Shown piece by piece: positions 26,869-35,567 of a DNA stretch of 64,000 bases. Below the pieces are notes generated by a model. That model was given only the letters and a program-made list of their open reading frames with translations. It had not been told where the DNA came from and ran no database searches. A program made the translations under genes and the position numbers. Location of the stretch: assembly GCF_029433105.1 (NCBI RefSeq), contig NZ_JARNTW010000025.1, forward strand, positions 1 to 64,000. The letters are read 5' to 3'. Every line of letters starts with the position of its first letter. Positions within the stretch are counted from its first letter, which is position 1. Source of the stretch: Runella sp. MFBS21 (GTDB lineage: Bacteria > Bacteroidota > Bacteroidia > Cytophagales > Spirosomataceae).

Positions 26869-27498
26869 ATGAAACGCAGAGATACCTTAAAAGCATTGTC
26901 ACTCGGTACCCTTACGGCTACCATCGCTGGTACAGAAGCGCAGGCAGATGTACCCAAAAAAGCAGTAGCACCCCCTTCACTTTCTGACTTTAAAAACGGC
27001 AAAAGTGCAGCAGAACTTGCTAGAGATGCTAAACTTGCAGCTACGGTCTTTTTTACTCCGCACGAGATGCAGACGATTCGGGTACTGGCCGATTTCATCA
27101 TTCCGGCCGATGGCCAATTTGGTGGAGCAACGGAAGCTAAAGTTGCCGAATTTATCGAATTTATCGTTAAAGATATGCCGCAGCATCAAACTCCCATGCG
27201 TGGTGGGTTGAGCTGGTTGGATAACCAATGCCTCAAACAGTTTGGAAAGAAATTTGTAGCTTGTCCTAAAGCCCAACAAATACAAATGCTCGACCAAATT
27301 GCTTATCCAGCTCAAGCCAAACCAGAAATGAGCCAGGGAGTATCGTTTTTTAACCTAATGCGAAACTTAACCGCAACGGGATATTTTACTACTGAAGTGG
27401 GATTTAAATATTTGGGATATGTAGGAAACCGCCCTAATGCTTGGGATGGCGTACCTGAGGACGTTTTGAAAAAATATGGATTAAGTTACGATTCTTAG
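26869..27498 (+). CDS. Gluconate 2-dehydrogenase subunit 3-like protein, Tat-exported
   Basis: About 209 residues from the ATG at 26869, which gives MKRRDTLKALSLGTL, a twin-arginine signal with a hydrophobic stretch. A start at 26809 would put 20 residues before the signal and is less likely. The mature part has FFTPHEMQTIRVLADFIIPAD, the signature of the subunit-3 family. These small proteins pair with a GMC flavoprotein and carry it through the Tat pathway. The gene lies 60 bases behind the oxidoreductase stop, so the two form an operon. Confidence 0.9.
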   Translation: MKRRDTLKALSLGTLTATIAGTEAQADVPKKAVAPPSLSDFKNGKSAAELARDAKLAATVFFTPHEMQTIRVLADFIIPADGQFGGATEAKVAEFIEFIVKDMPQHQTPMRGGLSWLDNQCLKQFGKKFVACPKAQQIQMLDQIAYPAQAKPEMSQGVSFFNLMRNLTATGYFTTEVGFKYLGYVGNRPNAWDGVPEDVLKKYGLSYDS

Positions 27499-27527
27499 AT
27501 TTTTTGAAGAAATACTAGTAATTTTCG

Positions 27528-27568
27528 ATAGCGGGTGCAATTTTTGTCCCGCTATTTTGTTATTTTTA
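27528..27568 (+). terminator. Intrinsic terminator after the oxidoreductase operon
   Basis: ATAGCGGG (27528-27535) pairs with CCCGCTAT (27548-27555) across a 12-base loop and is followed by a T-rich tract. It lies 30 bases after the subunit-3 stop codon. Confidence 0.75.
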
Positions 27569-27587
27569 CGAATAAAGGATAAAGTGA

Positions 27588-29054
27588 ATGCGATTTTTGA
27601 GGAAGATTTATCGTAAAAAAACTCTATTGTTCGTACCACCTTTTTTGTTTTGTTCAGAAAAGTGGCTGTTGTTGTTTTTTGTGTTTAATGGTGTAAGTTT
27701 GTTCACTTCTGCCCAAACACCCGCTGATAATCAATGTGTTGGGAATGGTATTTTACCGGGTGTTATCAAAGTTTTGAACCCGGTGGGATGTGCTCCGCAT
27801 CAAATAATAGATACCCAATCGCCAACAGGGTTGACCAACGTTCGGTATATTTTTGATTACAAAGGCGGTGATCCTTCTGGTTATACTTCTACTACTGATG
27901 CTTCTTTTAATTATACGAAGGCTGGTAGTTATGTTGTAATGAAACTATCAGAAAATGCTCAAGGACAACCCCAAAGAGCTTGTACGACGATTACGGTGCA
28001 AGACCCCACTCCTCCCGAATTTACGGTAGTACCTTGCCCAGACGGCAACGTCACGCTCACAATCACCAACCATGATATTCCACAATATGAAGAATATGTG
28101 ATTGAATGGGGCGACGGCAATGCGTCTATTATCAATAGATTAAATTTGTCGGCACCGCATCAGTATGCCAATTTTGAAACAAAATCGGTTACCGTCCAGG
28201 GGAAACATAAAACTAGCAACTGTGGAGGGAAAACTACTCGTACCATTTCTTTAAATGTAGCAACTGTTCCGGCAAAAATTACGAAGCTTGAAATACTAGA
28301 TGCTACTACTGGAGAGTTAACAATCTCTAATCCTAATCAATTTGAGCTTACGCTCTACCGCCAAAATGGCCTTACAACTTTTCAGAATACAGGGATTGTT
28401 GTCAGAAGTGAAGAAGAAAAAGTGAAAATAACGGTTGATACCAATCGAATATTTTGCTACAAATTTCGCCCTACCGAAAACTGTATTGCTTCACTTGAGT
28501 CAAATATTTTGTGTACCACTTTTCTGAAAGTAGTTCCAAGCTCTACTTACAATACTATCAATATTGCTCCTTATATTTATCCCGCAGAAATAACAAAAAG
28601 AACAGTTACTAAAAACAATGCCTTGTGGTGGGCACCTACTCAGACGGTGTGGTCTAAAGATGACCCCGAGGCACAATGTGGAGAACAAGCTTGTTATCGA
28701 TTACAACTCAGTACAAAAGACGGGGAAATCTTATCGAATGAAATATGTGTCAATCCGCCTGCTGCTTTATGTGCTTCTTTAGCAGGAGTCTTTGTTCCCG
28801 ACGCCTTTACCCCCAATGGAGACGGAATCAATGATGTTTTTGAAATCAAAACTGAGGCAGAAGGCGAGTCTGAAATTTTTATTTATGATCGCTGGGGGAA
28901 TATTATCTTTGAAACTACACCTAACGTCCGCTATTGGAACGGTAAACTCAATGGCCAACCAGCTCCGAATGGACCTTATTTTTATAAGGTGATTGTGAGT
29001 GATAAAGTGGGTAGAAGTTTTATTAAACGTGGAACTGTCGCGCTGCTTCGTTAA
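27588..29054 (+). CDS. Secreted protein with T9SS type B (gliding motility-associated) C-terminal domain
   Basis: The 488-residue protein has a long N-terminal export signal (hydrophobic region about 13-43, ending SAQ), PKD-like beta-sandwich sequence (SYTKAGSYVV-type strands near residues 100-125 and IEWGDGNA near 175) and a C-terminal CHU_C/type B sorting domain. The last part contains FVPDAFTPNGDGINDVFEIK, FIYDRWGNIIFE, YWNGKLNGQPAPNGPYFYKV and the RGTVALLR end. This domain directs export through the type IX secretion system and anchoring to the outer surface in Bacteroidota. The specific job of the protein is unknown. Its last 32 bases overlap the convergent lpxK end. Confidence 0.9.
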   Translation: MRFLRKIYRKKTLLFVPPFLFCSEKWLLLFFVFNGVSLFTSAQTPADNQCVGNGILPGVIKVLNPVGCAPHQIIDTQSPTGLTNVRYIFDYKGGDPSGYTSTTDASFNYTKAGSYVVMKLSENAQGQPQRACTTITVQDPTPPEFTVVPCPDGNVTLTITNHDIPQYEEYVIEWGDGNASIINRLNLSAPHQYANFETKSVTVQGKHKTSNCGGKTTRTISLNVATVPAKITKLEILDATTGELTISNPNQFELTLYRQNGLTTFQNTGIVVRSEEEKVKITVDTNRIFCYKFRPTENCIASLESNILCTTFLKVVPSSTYNTINIAPYIYPAEITKRTVTKNNALWWAPTQTVWSKDDPEAQCGEQACYRLQLSTKDGEILSNEICVNPPAALCASLAGVFVPDAFTPNGDGINDVFEIKTEAEGESEIFIYDRWGNIIFETTPNVRYWNGKLNGQPAPNGPYFYKVIVSDKVGRSFIKRGTVALLR

Positions 29055-30069
29055 GAATAAAGTTGTCAAAATCGGACGTGTCAAATTTTACTTTAATGGG
29101 CCAGTAAAAGAACTTGCCAGCTTCTGTTTTTATGTTTTCTACCAAAGGCTGTAGCTTCACCCAGTCTTTTTCGGTTGTTAGAATCGGATAACCCTGCTTA
29201 ATGATTTTTTGGAGGTCATCGTTGGAGAAAGAATGATGGTCACCAAAAGCCGTGTGTCCCATTATTTGGAAATGCTCTTTGGCTGCTTCTTCAAAAATAT
29301 GAGGTTGTGCAATTCCCGACACAAGCCAAAATTGGTTAGGGAAAGCATAAGCTGTATTAGGAATATAAGCAGTAGGAAGACCGTATTCGAAAGTAGAAAA
29401 AAATACAGGCGTATCGCTGCCTGCGTAGTGCTTTACCGAAGTTGTGATGAGCGTTTTTTGGGTAGCTTCCAAGGTAGCAGGGCATTTTGTGATGACGACT
29501 GCATCGGCTCTTTTAGCACCAGCGCGTGATTCTCTCAATAAACCACTTGGAAGGAGAAAATCTTGGTAGAATAATCGTCCGTAGTCGCTCAATAACAAAT
29601 TGAGGTGAGGAGTGATAGCGCGGTGCTGAAAGGCATCGTCTAGCAATATGATTTGAGGAGAAGGTTTTTCTTGTTGAATAAGTTGTAGACCCACAGCTCG
29701 TTTTTCGCATACATATACAGGTATCTGTTGCCCAAATCGTCGATAAATTTGGAGGGGCTCATCGCCAATTTCGGCAGCACTTGATTGGGGAGAGGCTTTG
29801 AGATAGCCTTTAGAATCTCTTCCATAGCCCCTGCTGAGGATTGCCAAAGTATAAAGAGGTTTTAAAAGAGTCGTAATGTATTCGATGTGGGGTGTTTTGC
29901 CAGTTCCACCAACCGTCAAATTACCCACATTGATGCTAAAGGTGACTGATTGGTATGTTTTTTTTAATCCAGAGTCGTATCCATAATTTCGTAATGATGT
30001 GATTGAACAATACAACAAGCTGAAAGGGCTTAACAATAGCCTAATACCTTTTGATAAATTTCTTAACAT
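29023..30069 (-). CDS. lpxK: Tetraacyldisaccharide 4'-kinase LpxK (lipid A biosynthesis)
   Basis: About 348 residues from the ATG at 30067-30069 (MLRNLSKGIRLLLSP), with an N-terminal membrane-associated helix. The P-loop SINVGNLTVGGTGKTPH is the signature of LpxK, which phosphorylates the 4' position of the lipid A disaccharide at the inner membrane. Other conserved blocks are ILSRGYGR, GDEPLQIYRR, ILLDDAFQHR and a C-terminal FGDHHSFSNDD and TTEKDWVKL. An upstream GTG at 30123 would add 18 residues and reach into the menC promoter region; I prefer the internal ATG. It is divergent from menC and overlaps the end of the T9SS cargo gene. Confidence 0.93.
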   Translation of the reverse strand: MLRNLSKGIRLLLSPFSLLYCSITSLRNYGYDSGLKKTYQSVTFSINVGNLTVGGTGKTPHIEYITTLLKPLYTLAILSRGYGRDSKGYLKASPQSSAAEIGDEPLQIYRRFGQQIPVYVCEKRAVGLQLIQQEKPSPQIILLDDAFQHRAITPHLNLLLSDYGRLFYQDFLLPSGLLRESRAGAKRADAVVITKCPATLEATQKTLITTSVKHYAGSDTPVFFSTFEYGLPTAYIPNTAYAFPNQFWLVSGIAQPHIFEEAAKEHFQIMGHTAFGDHHSFSNDDLQKIIKQGYPILTTEKDWVKLQPLVENIKTEAGKFFYWPIKVKFDTSDFDNFILNEAARQFHV

Positions 30070-30147
30070 TTTCTTAAAGTGACTTAAGCAAAGTAAGGTA
30101 ATTTTCTCTAAATTGTGCACCATATTACCCCAAACAGTATATTTCTA

Positions 30148-31257
30148 ATGTCATTACAGGTTCATTATCAACCGTATAAGCTAAATTTTCGCTTTGAAGC
30201 AGGAACTTCTCGCGGTGTCTTGAGCGAAAAAGTATCTTGGTTGATTAAAATCTATGACGATAGTGAGCCTTCATTGGTGGGATTGGGTGAATGCGGTCCT
30301 TTGGCAGGACTGAGCATCGATGATCGTCCAGATTTTGAAGAAACTTTACAGTCTATATGTCAAAGTTTCAATCAATTGGATTTAGAGTTATACAGTTGGA
30401 ATATTCCTATTATTTTAGAACAACTTATTGGTAATCAGTGGCCCTCTATTCGATTTGGATTTGAGTCAGCCATGTTAGATTACCTCAATGGTTGCAAAAG
30501 TGTGCTTTTCTCAAATGATTTTGTAGCTAGTCGCCGTCGCATTCCTATCAATGGACTGATATGGATGGGGACTAATGAGTTTATGCTACAGCAGATTGAA
30601 GAAAAAATTACGGCCGGATTTGATACGCTTAAACTGAAAATTGGAGCGCTTGATTTTGAACAAGAACGGTCAATTTTGAAACATATACGCAGCCATTTTG
30701 GAGCCCATGAAATCAGCATTAGAGTAGACGCAAACGGTGCATTTCAACCCTTCGAAGCGAAGGAGAAACTCCAAAAGTTGGCAGAATTTGAAATACATTC
30801 TATCGAACAGCCCATAAAATCTAAACAATTGGCCTTTATGGCGGAGCTTTGCGAAACATCTCCTATCCCAATAGCTTTAGACGAAGAATTGATCGGAACT
30901 TTTGATTATGCAGAAAAGCGCCGCCTCTTAAAAAGTCTCAAACCTCAATATATTATTCTTAAACCTACGCTTTTAGGTGGGTTTGAGCTTACCCGCGAAT
31001 GGATCGAGACCGCTCAACGTCTTGATATCGGATGGTGGATTACTTCTGCCTTGGAATCGAATGTGGGGCTCAATGCCATTGCTCAGTTTACGGCTGAGTT
31101 TGACAATCAACTGCCACAAGGCTTAGGAACTGGACAACTTTATCATAATAATATCCCGAGCCCATTGGTGATTGAAAAAGGACAGTTATACCATGATGCT
31201 TTTTCTTCGTGGGATTTCAGTGTGTTGAATGCTACTCGTATCTCTACTACCGCCTGA
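30148..31257 (+). CDS. menC: o-Succinylbenzoate synthase MenC (menaquinone biosynthesis), enolase superfamily
   Basis: About 369 residues from the ATG at 30148. The catalytic set of the MenC branch is in place: KLK at 162-164, metal ligands Asp194 (RVDANGAF), Glu220 (SIEQPIK) and Asp245 (ALDEELIG), and Lys272 (LKPTLLGG). MenC dehydrates SHCHC to o-succinylbenzoate in menaquinone synthesis. Dipeptide epimerases share this fold and the same lysine pair, but the N-terminal FEAGTSRGVLSEK and the overall length fit Bacteroidota MenC. No other men gene is in the window. It is divergent from lpxK. Confidence 0.82.
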   Translation: MSLQVHYQPYKLNFRFEAGTSRGVLSEKVSWLIKIYDDSEPSLVGLGECGPLAGLSIDDRPDFEETLQSICQSFNQLDLELYSWNIPIILEQLIGNQWPSIRFGFESAMLDYLNGCKSVLFSNDFVASRRRIPINGLIWMGTNEFMLQQIEEKITAGFDTLKLKIGALDFEQERSILKHIRSHFGAHEISIRVDANGAFQPFEAKEKLQKLAEFEIHSIEQPIKSKQLAFMAELCETSPIPIALDEELIGTFDYAEKRRLLKSLKPQYIILKPTLLGGFELTREWIETAQRLDIGWWITSALESNVGLNAIAQFTAEFDNQLPQGLGTGQLYHNNIPSPLVIEKGQLYHDAFSSWDFSVLNATRISTTA

Positions 31258-31304
31258 ATCCTAATAAGTTGCTAATGAGCTAGATACTTGTATTGGTTTT
31301 TTAC

Positions 31305-31336
31305 AATAAAAAAAGGTCACTTGTAAAAGTGACCTT
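31305..31336 (-). terminator. Intrinsic terminator between menC and the small secreted protein gene
   Basis: AAGGTCACTT (31313-31322) and AAGTGACCTT (31327-31336) form a perfect 10-bp stem with a GTAA loop. On the minus strand the stem runs into a T tract (31305-31314), which fits the end of the gene at 31357-31683. Confidence 0.8.
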
Positions 31337-31356
31337 GGGGAATTGATTTTATCAGA

Positions 31357-31683
31357 TTATTTGTCAGCGCGACGAACCTCACCAGCGGGCTTTACTTCAG
31401 CTTTGGGGGCATCTACACCATTGTTTTTTACAAAAACTTCTTTCTCATTGATCAATTGAGGAATTTCTACGTTTTGATCAACTGTAGGGAGAGAAGCGAT
31501 AAGACGCAGGTCGTTGATTGAAAACAAAGGAGCTGGTTCTGTATTAGTATCTTGGGTTGGGAGTGCTTCCAACATTTCTTTTACAATCTGAGATTGAGTG
31601 CGGATGCTCTTTCCATCTTGAGCTACTGCAATATGTCCAAGTGATAAAACACTTAAGGCGGCTGTGATTACTAACGTTTTCAT
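31357..31683 (-). CDS. Small secreted protein of unknown function
   Basis: The 108-residue protein has a clean signal peptide (MKTLVITAALSVLSLGHIAVAQ). The mature part is about 86 residues, hydrophilic, with SQIVKEMLEAL and FSINDLRLIASLP as its only ordered-looking segments, and a charged C-terminus. I do not recognise the family. It is convergent with menC, separated by a perfect hairpin, and followed upstream by a long AT-rich gap. Confidence 0.65.
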   Translation of the reverse strand: MKTLVITAALSVLSLGHIAVAQDGKSIRTQSQIVKEMLEALPTQDTNTEPAPLFSINDLRLIASLPTVDQNVEIPQLINEKEVFVKNNGVDAPKAEVKPAGEVRRADK

Positions 31684-32105
31684 AATGGTTACTTTGATTT
31701 AATTGTCTTTTGTTGTGGCTGTTATTTGTTTTTAACAATGCAAATTTCGGACTTAGTTGTTTATTAGAGAAGTGAAAATGGATGAACGGGCGTTTTTTGA
31801 TATAAGTGGCGGCAAATATTATATTGATTCGGAATATTATTTTGATATTTATCCTTTTGTTTGATATTAAATCAATTTTATTATATAATTAATCGGTTTT
31901 GTTATATAATTAACAAAATTTTATTTTGTGTAAAAATATTTATTTTTTTGTGGTAGACCTTCAAATAAAACAATTTTTGGCAATCGCTTTCCAGCGTTTT
32001 TTTTTAGAAATAAAAACTTCTTAAAGCCTAATGAGAGACTTATTTGAAATTTTAACGTCATAAATACCAATAACTTCTTTTTGTTTACTCAATTATAAAC
32101 TCCTT
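31684..32105. repeat. Very AT-rich intergenic region with a short tandem repeat
   Basis: No gene is seen here. A 21-base unit is repeated imperfectly: TTATATAATTAA occurs at 31881-31892 and again at 31902-31913, each preceded by TTTT(A/G). The region separates the divergent small secreted protein and OmpA genes, so it should hold both promoters, and the repeat could be a binding or bending site. That role is inference. Confidence 0.45.
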
Positions 32106-32999
32106 ATGCTATCTGGAATCAAAACATTAGCTTGGATTGCGCTTATTGGTTGGATAGGCGGCTCTACTTACTGGCACGTTTGTAAGATTAAGCAACTCTG
32201 TGAAGGACCGACAGCAGCGGTATCTTCTTCCCCCGTAGAGTATACCGTGCCAGCTCTTAACATCGTCGACGGGACAAACTTAAATTTGACATCTGCGTTG
32301 AATTTTGGGTTTAAAAAATCATTGGTAGAGCCCAACTACTTGAATGTTAAGAAAGAACTCGACTCGTTGGCGGCCTATCTTAAACAAAACCCTCAACGTA
32401 AACTTTCTATTGTGGGGTTGTACTCTTCGATAGAGCAAAATCCTTCCTCTTTTGCGGACTTGGGACTGGCGCGTGCCGATGCTCTCAAACAATATTTGCT
32501 AGCGGCGGGGGTACCTTCGGGGCAATTGACTACTGAGAGTAAACAAGTGGATTTAACGTTTAGCCTTGAGGATTCGACGCATGGTATGGAGTTCAAATTT
32601 GATAGTTTGATAATGCCTAAAACCGAAGAAGAGCTAGCGGCATCCGAAAAATATGAAGGCGTTTTCAAGCCTCTTGATTTGTATTTTAAAACGGGAAGTG
32701 CTTCTTATATTAAGACAGAAGCCAATCAGCAGTTTGTGAACGAAGCTAAACAATACTTAGCAAGTCACAAGGACAAAAAATTGATATTGACTGGTCATAC
32801 TGATGACGTTGGACCAGATGATGTCAACATGAAACTTTCGAAAAATCGCGCAGAGGAAGTAAAAGCTGTTTTTGTGAAAAACGGTATTACAGCTGATCAA
32901 CTTGTAACTGATGCCAAAGGTGAAACCCAGCCTAAATCATCCAATAGCACTCCTGAAGGCCGTAAAGCAAACCGTCGGGTGTCAATTGTAGTACAATAG
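32106..32999 (+). CDS. OmpA-family protein with two OmpA-like domains, N-terminally anchored
   Basis: The 297-residue protein has one N-terminal membrane helix (about 4-22). Residues about 50-165 resemble a degenerate OmpA-like domain (NVKKELDSLAAYLKQNPQRK, then LGLARADALKQYLLAAGVP). Residues about 190-297 are a proper OmpA C-terminal domain: LYFKTGSASY, LILTGHTDDVGPDDVNMKLS, KNRAEEVKAVFVKNGI, KANRRVSI. The second binds peptidoglycan in known relatives. It probably tethers the inner membrane or a complex to the wall. Two related HhH membrane-protein genes follow on the same strand and may form an operon. Confidence 0.85.
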   Translation: MLSGIKTLAWIALIGWIGGSTYWHVCKIKQLCEGPTAAVSSSPVEYTVPALNIVDGTNLNLTSALNFGFKKSLVEPNYLNVKKELDSLAAYLKQNPQRKLSIVGLYSSIEQNPSSFADLGLARADALKQYLLAAGVPSGQLTTESKQVDLTFSLEDSTHGMEFKFDSLIMPKTEEELAASEKYEGVFKPLDLYFKTGSASYIKTEANQQFVNEAKQYLASHKDKKLILTGHTDDVGPDDVNMKLSKNRAEEVKAVFVKNGITADQLVTDAKGETQPKSSNSTPEGRKANRRVSIVVQ

Positions 33000-33065
33000 T
33001 TGCGCGTAGCTATTGACAAGTGTTTTTTTTAATATGTTAAAAACTCTTCAACTCCCTTAATTCAT

Positions 33066-33599
33066 ATGTATGAACATTTCAATCCCTTTGGACTAGCTGA
33101 TGCTTGGTGGCAGCAAATTCTTATGCTGGTGATTGCCAGTATATTAGGTTTTATTATTGGTTATATTAGTAAAGTGAGAGAAATCGATGATTTAGAAAAT
33201 GAGCTGGCAGAATTGGATGCCGCCGTTGACGATTGTCATAGTCGAACTCGTAAAATTCTGGAAACACCCGTCATTTCTGAAGAAAAGTCTCTTGCGGTTC
33301 CTTTAGCGGTAGCAGTACCAGTCACTGTAGCGGACTTAAAAATAGATGATTTGAAAATTGTGGAAGGGATTGGACCTAAAATCGAAAAGTTGCTTAATGA
33401 GGCTGGTATCAACACATTTGATGATTTAGCCAATACTTCTCCTGATCGTATCAAAGATATTTTGACCACGGCAGGGAGCAGATTCCAGATGCATGAGCCC
33501 TCTACTTGGCCGGAGCAAGCTGCTTATGCGCGTGACGAAAAATGGGAAGAGTTGAAAGTATGGCAAGAACAACTCAAAGGTGGTAGGACAAATCAATAA
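33066..33599 (+). CDS. Membrane-anchored helix-hairpin-helix protein, copy 1
   Basis: The 177-residue protein has one N-terminal membrane helix (about 15-35), a short coiled stretch with a DDCH motif (55-58), a linker, and a C-terminal helix-hairpin-helix domain beginning LKIVEGIGPKIEKLL (97-110). It ends with a conserved block FQMHEPSTWPEQAA (140-153) and KWEELKVWQ. HhH domains of this sort are found fused to many envelope and DNA-related proteins; here the anchor makes DNA binding uncertain. The next gene (33628) is a clear paralogue. Confidence 0.75.
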   Translation: MYEHFNPFGLADAWWQQILMLVIASILGFIIGYISKVREIDDLENELAELDAAVDDCHSRTRKILETPVISEEKSLAVPLAVAVPVTVADLKIDDLKIVEGIGPKIEKLLNEAGINTFDDLANTSPDRIKDILTTAGSRFQMHEPSTWPEQAAYARDEKWEELKVWQEQLKGGRTNQ

Positions 33600-33627
33600 G
33601 ATAAAGTAAAAAATCCGTCAAGACAAC

Positions 33628-34164
33628 ATGATTATTTTAGATATAACTCCGCTTAGTCAAAATTTTTGGGTAGCCTTGCTAGAAGCGTTGGCCTTGCTAT
33701 CATTTTTTGCGTATTTAGGATGGTGGATTGCTCGCCGTATTTTTTCGGCTCAGCTTGCGCAACTTCACGTTGATATCCATAATCGTAGAGTGGATTTGGA
33801 CAATTGCCACAAAAAAAGCACCTTGTCAGAAGATTCAAAACTAGTCCAAGTACATGCTACTTCTCAAAGGGCAGCTATAGTGGATATGCCAGTGCTGATT
33901 GAAGAAGTCGCGGATGATTTAAAAATCATAGAAGGGATAGGACCCAAAATAGAAGAAATACTTAATGCAGAAGGGGTGAAGACTTTTGCTAGGCTAGCCG
34001 CTACTTCTGCCGTGAATCTAAAGGAATGGTTAGAGGCAAAAGGCCCTAGATTTCAAATGCATGATCCAACCACATGGCCTGAGCAGGCCGCTCTAGCCCG
34101 AGATGGTAAATGGGAGGAGCTCAAAAAATGGCAAGATGAATTAAATAAAGGCCGACTTCAGTAA
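33628..34164 (+). CDS. Membrane-anchored helix-hairpin-helix protein, copy 2
   Basis: The 178-residue paralogue of the preceding gene has the same plan: a membrane helix (about 15-33), DNCH (58-61), then LKIIEGIGPKIEEIL (98-112), FQMHDPTTWPEQAA and KWEELKKWQ. The linker regions differ, so the duplication is not recent. It starts 28 bases after copy 1 and ends in a bidirectional hairpin. The function is unknown; the link to the OmpA gene just upstream suggests an envelope complex. Confidence 0.75.
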   Translation: MIILDITPLSQNFWVALLEALALLSFFAYLGWWIARRIFSAQLAQLHVDIHNRRVDLDNCHKKSTLSEDSKLVQVHATSQRAAIVDMPVLIEEVADDLKIIEGIGPKIEEILNAEGVKTFARLAATSAVNLKEWLEAKGPRFQMHDPTTWPEQAALARDGKWEELKKWQDELNKGRLQ

Positions 34165-34183
34165 GCCGAAGCCACAAACTTAA

Positions 34184-34218
34184 AAACGCCCCTCTATACG
34201 AATCGTGGAGGGGCGTTT
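34184..34218. terminator. Bidirectional terminator between convergent genes
   Basis: AAACGCCCCTC (34184-34194) pairs with GAGGGGCGTTT (34208-34218), with A residues before and T residues after. It lies between the converging HhH gene and the enolase-superfamily gene and can serve both. Confidence 0.85.
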
Positions 34219-34233
34219 GTTTTGGTAGATTTG

Positions 34234-35508
34234 TTATTCAAAAAAAGGTACTCCGGGAGGAGCGTATTTTTTCATACCTTCCTCGTTGATTTCGACCCCA
34301 ATTCCTGGTTTTTCAGATAGCTTGATAAAGCCATTTTCAACCATAGGCCCCTCAAAAGTCACGATTTCTTTAAACATGGGATCTTTTTGAAAATAAATTT
34401 GCCATTCAAGTATCATAAAATTAGGAACGGAGGCACACACATGGCAAGCAGCCATGGCCCCTAAATAAGACGCCACCATGTGTGGCGCAAAAGGTACATA
34501 ATATAGGTTGGCCAAATTGGCGATTCGCTGCCCTTCTCCCAATCCCCCCGCTTTTTGTAAGTCTGGCATGATGATATCTACCGCTCCAATTTCGAGCAAT
34601 CTTCTAAAACCGTGCGCTAAATAATGATTTTCACCCGCACAAATGGGGGTAGTAGTGGAGTCGGCAATGATTTTATAAGCTTCGGGGTTTTCGGCAGGAA
34701 TAGGCTCCTCTAACCACATAAGTTTCAGAGGCTCCATCATCTTGGCTACTTGTTGCCCCGTCACCATGTCGTATCGGCCATGCATGTCGGCACAGATGTC
34801 AATATTAGGGCCTACTGCTTGACGCGCAGCGGCCATTTGGTCGTACATCCGTTGAAGTTCGGCGGGGCTTGCTGTCCAGTTGTAGGCATCATACTTATTG
34901 GGATCTTTGGCTTGATCCAAATCAAATTTCACCGCCGAAAAGCCCAGTTTTTTAGCTTCAAGCGCTGCGTCAGCAAAATCTTGCGGTTTGGGGAGATTAT
35001 TTTGATAAAGTGCCGTATCACAATAAACCCTGATTTTGTCCCTAAATTTACCTCCTAGAAGTTGATAAACAGGAAGCCCTAAAGCTTTGCCCGTGAGATC
35101 CCAAAGGGCTGATTCTACGGCTGTAAGGACGGCAATGTACATTCCTGATTGAGCGCCTTCAAAAAAACCAGAACGGCGAATATCTTCAAAAAGGCGATTG
35201 ACATTCAAGGGGCTTTTGCCTTTGATACGCTGTCCAAACATTTTTACTAAATGATAAGTGCCGGGCGTTGCATCTACGCCTTCGCCGTGGCCGATGATGC
35301 CTTGGTTGGTGTAGATTTTGACAAACAAGCTATGACCACCACGGATATAGCCGCATTTGATGTCGGTAATTTTGAGGTCAGAGGGGGCTGAAGATAAAGG
35401 TGCGCGTTCAACGGCGGTCTCAAGACCTTGGCCGAAACTATGAATAGTAGAAAGCCCAAAAGCACTCGCTAAAGCGCTTTTGGTAAGAAATTTACGGCGG
35501 GAGTTCAT
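34234..35508 (-). CDS. Exported mandelate racemase/muconate lactonizing (enolase superfamily) enzyme
   Basis: The 424-residue protein starts MNSRRKFLTKSALASAFGL, a Tat-type signal, so it is probably periplasmic. Active-site residues of the enolase superfamily are visible: KFD (194-196), DMH (241-243), LEEP (Glu267), GEN (Glu293), MPDLQKAGG (Asp316) and APHM (His343). The pattern fits sugar-acid dehydratases of the mandelate racemase group, such as galactonate dehydratase relatives. The substrate cannot be assigned. It is followed by an RraA-like protein gene and a PD40 protein gene on the same strand, all three exported, which suggests a linked periplasmic or lipid-associated function. Confidence 0.85.
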   Translation of the reverse strand: MNSRRKFLTKSALASAFGLSTIHSFGQGLETAVERAPLSSAPSDLKITDIKCGYIRGGHSLFVKIYTNQGIIGHGEGVDATPGTYHLVKMFGQRIKGKSPLNVNRLFEDIRRSGFFEGAQSGMYIAVLTAVESALWDLTGKALGLPVYQLLGGKFRDKIRVYCDTALYQNNLPKPQDFADAALEAKKLGFSAVKFDLDQAKDPNKYDAYNWTASPAELQRMYDQMAAARQAVGPNIDICADMHGRYDMVTGQQVAKMMEPLKLMWLEEPIPAENPEAYKIIADSTTTPICAGENHYLAHGFRRLLEIGAVDIIMPDLQKAGGLGEGQRIANLANLYYVPFAPHMVASYLGAMAACHVCASVPNFMILEWQIYFQKDPMFKEIVTFEGPMVENGFIKLSEKPGIGVEINEEGMKKYAPPGVPFFE

Positions 35509-35567
35509 TCAATCAAAGGTTAAAAAAGTGAAACGAAGTTGAGTTAGAAATTTGGCAAAACTTAAAA

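Noticed and set aside
26661-27101. Minus-strand frame of 146 codons over the GMC/subunit-3 junction
   Set aside because: It is the shadow of two strongly supported plus-strand genes.
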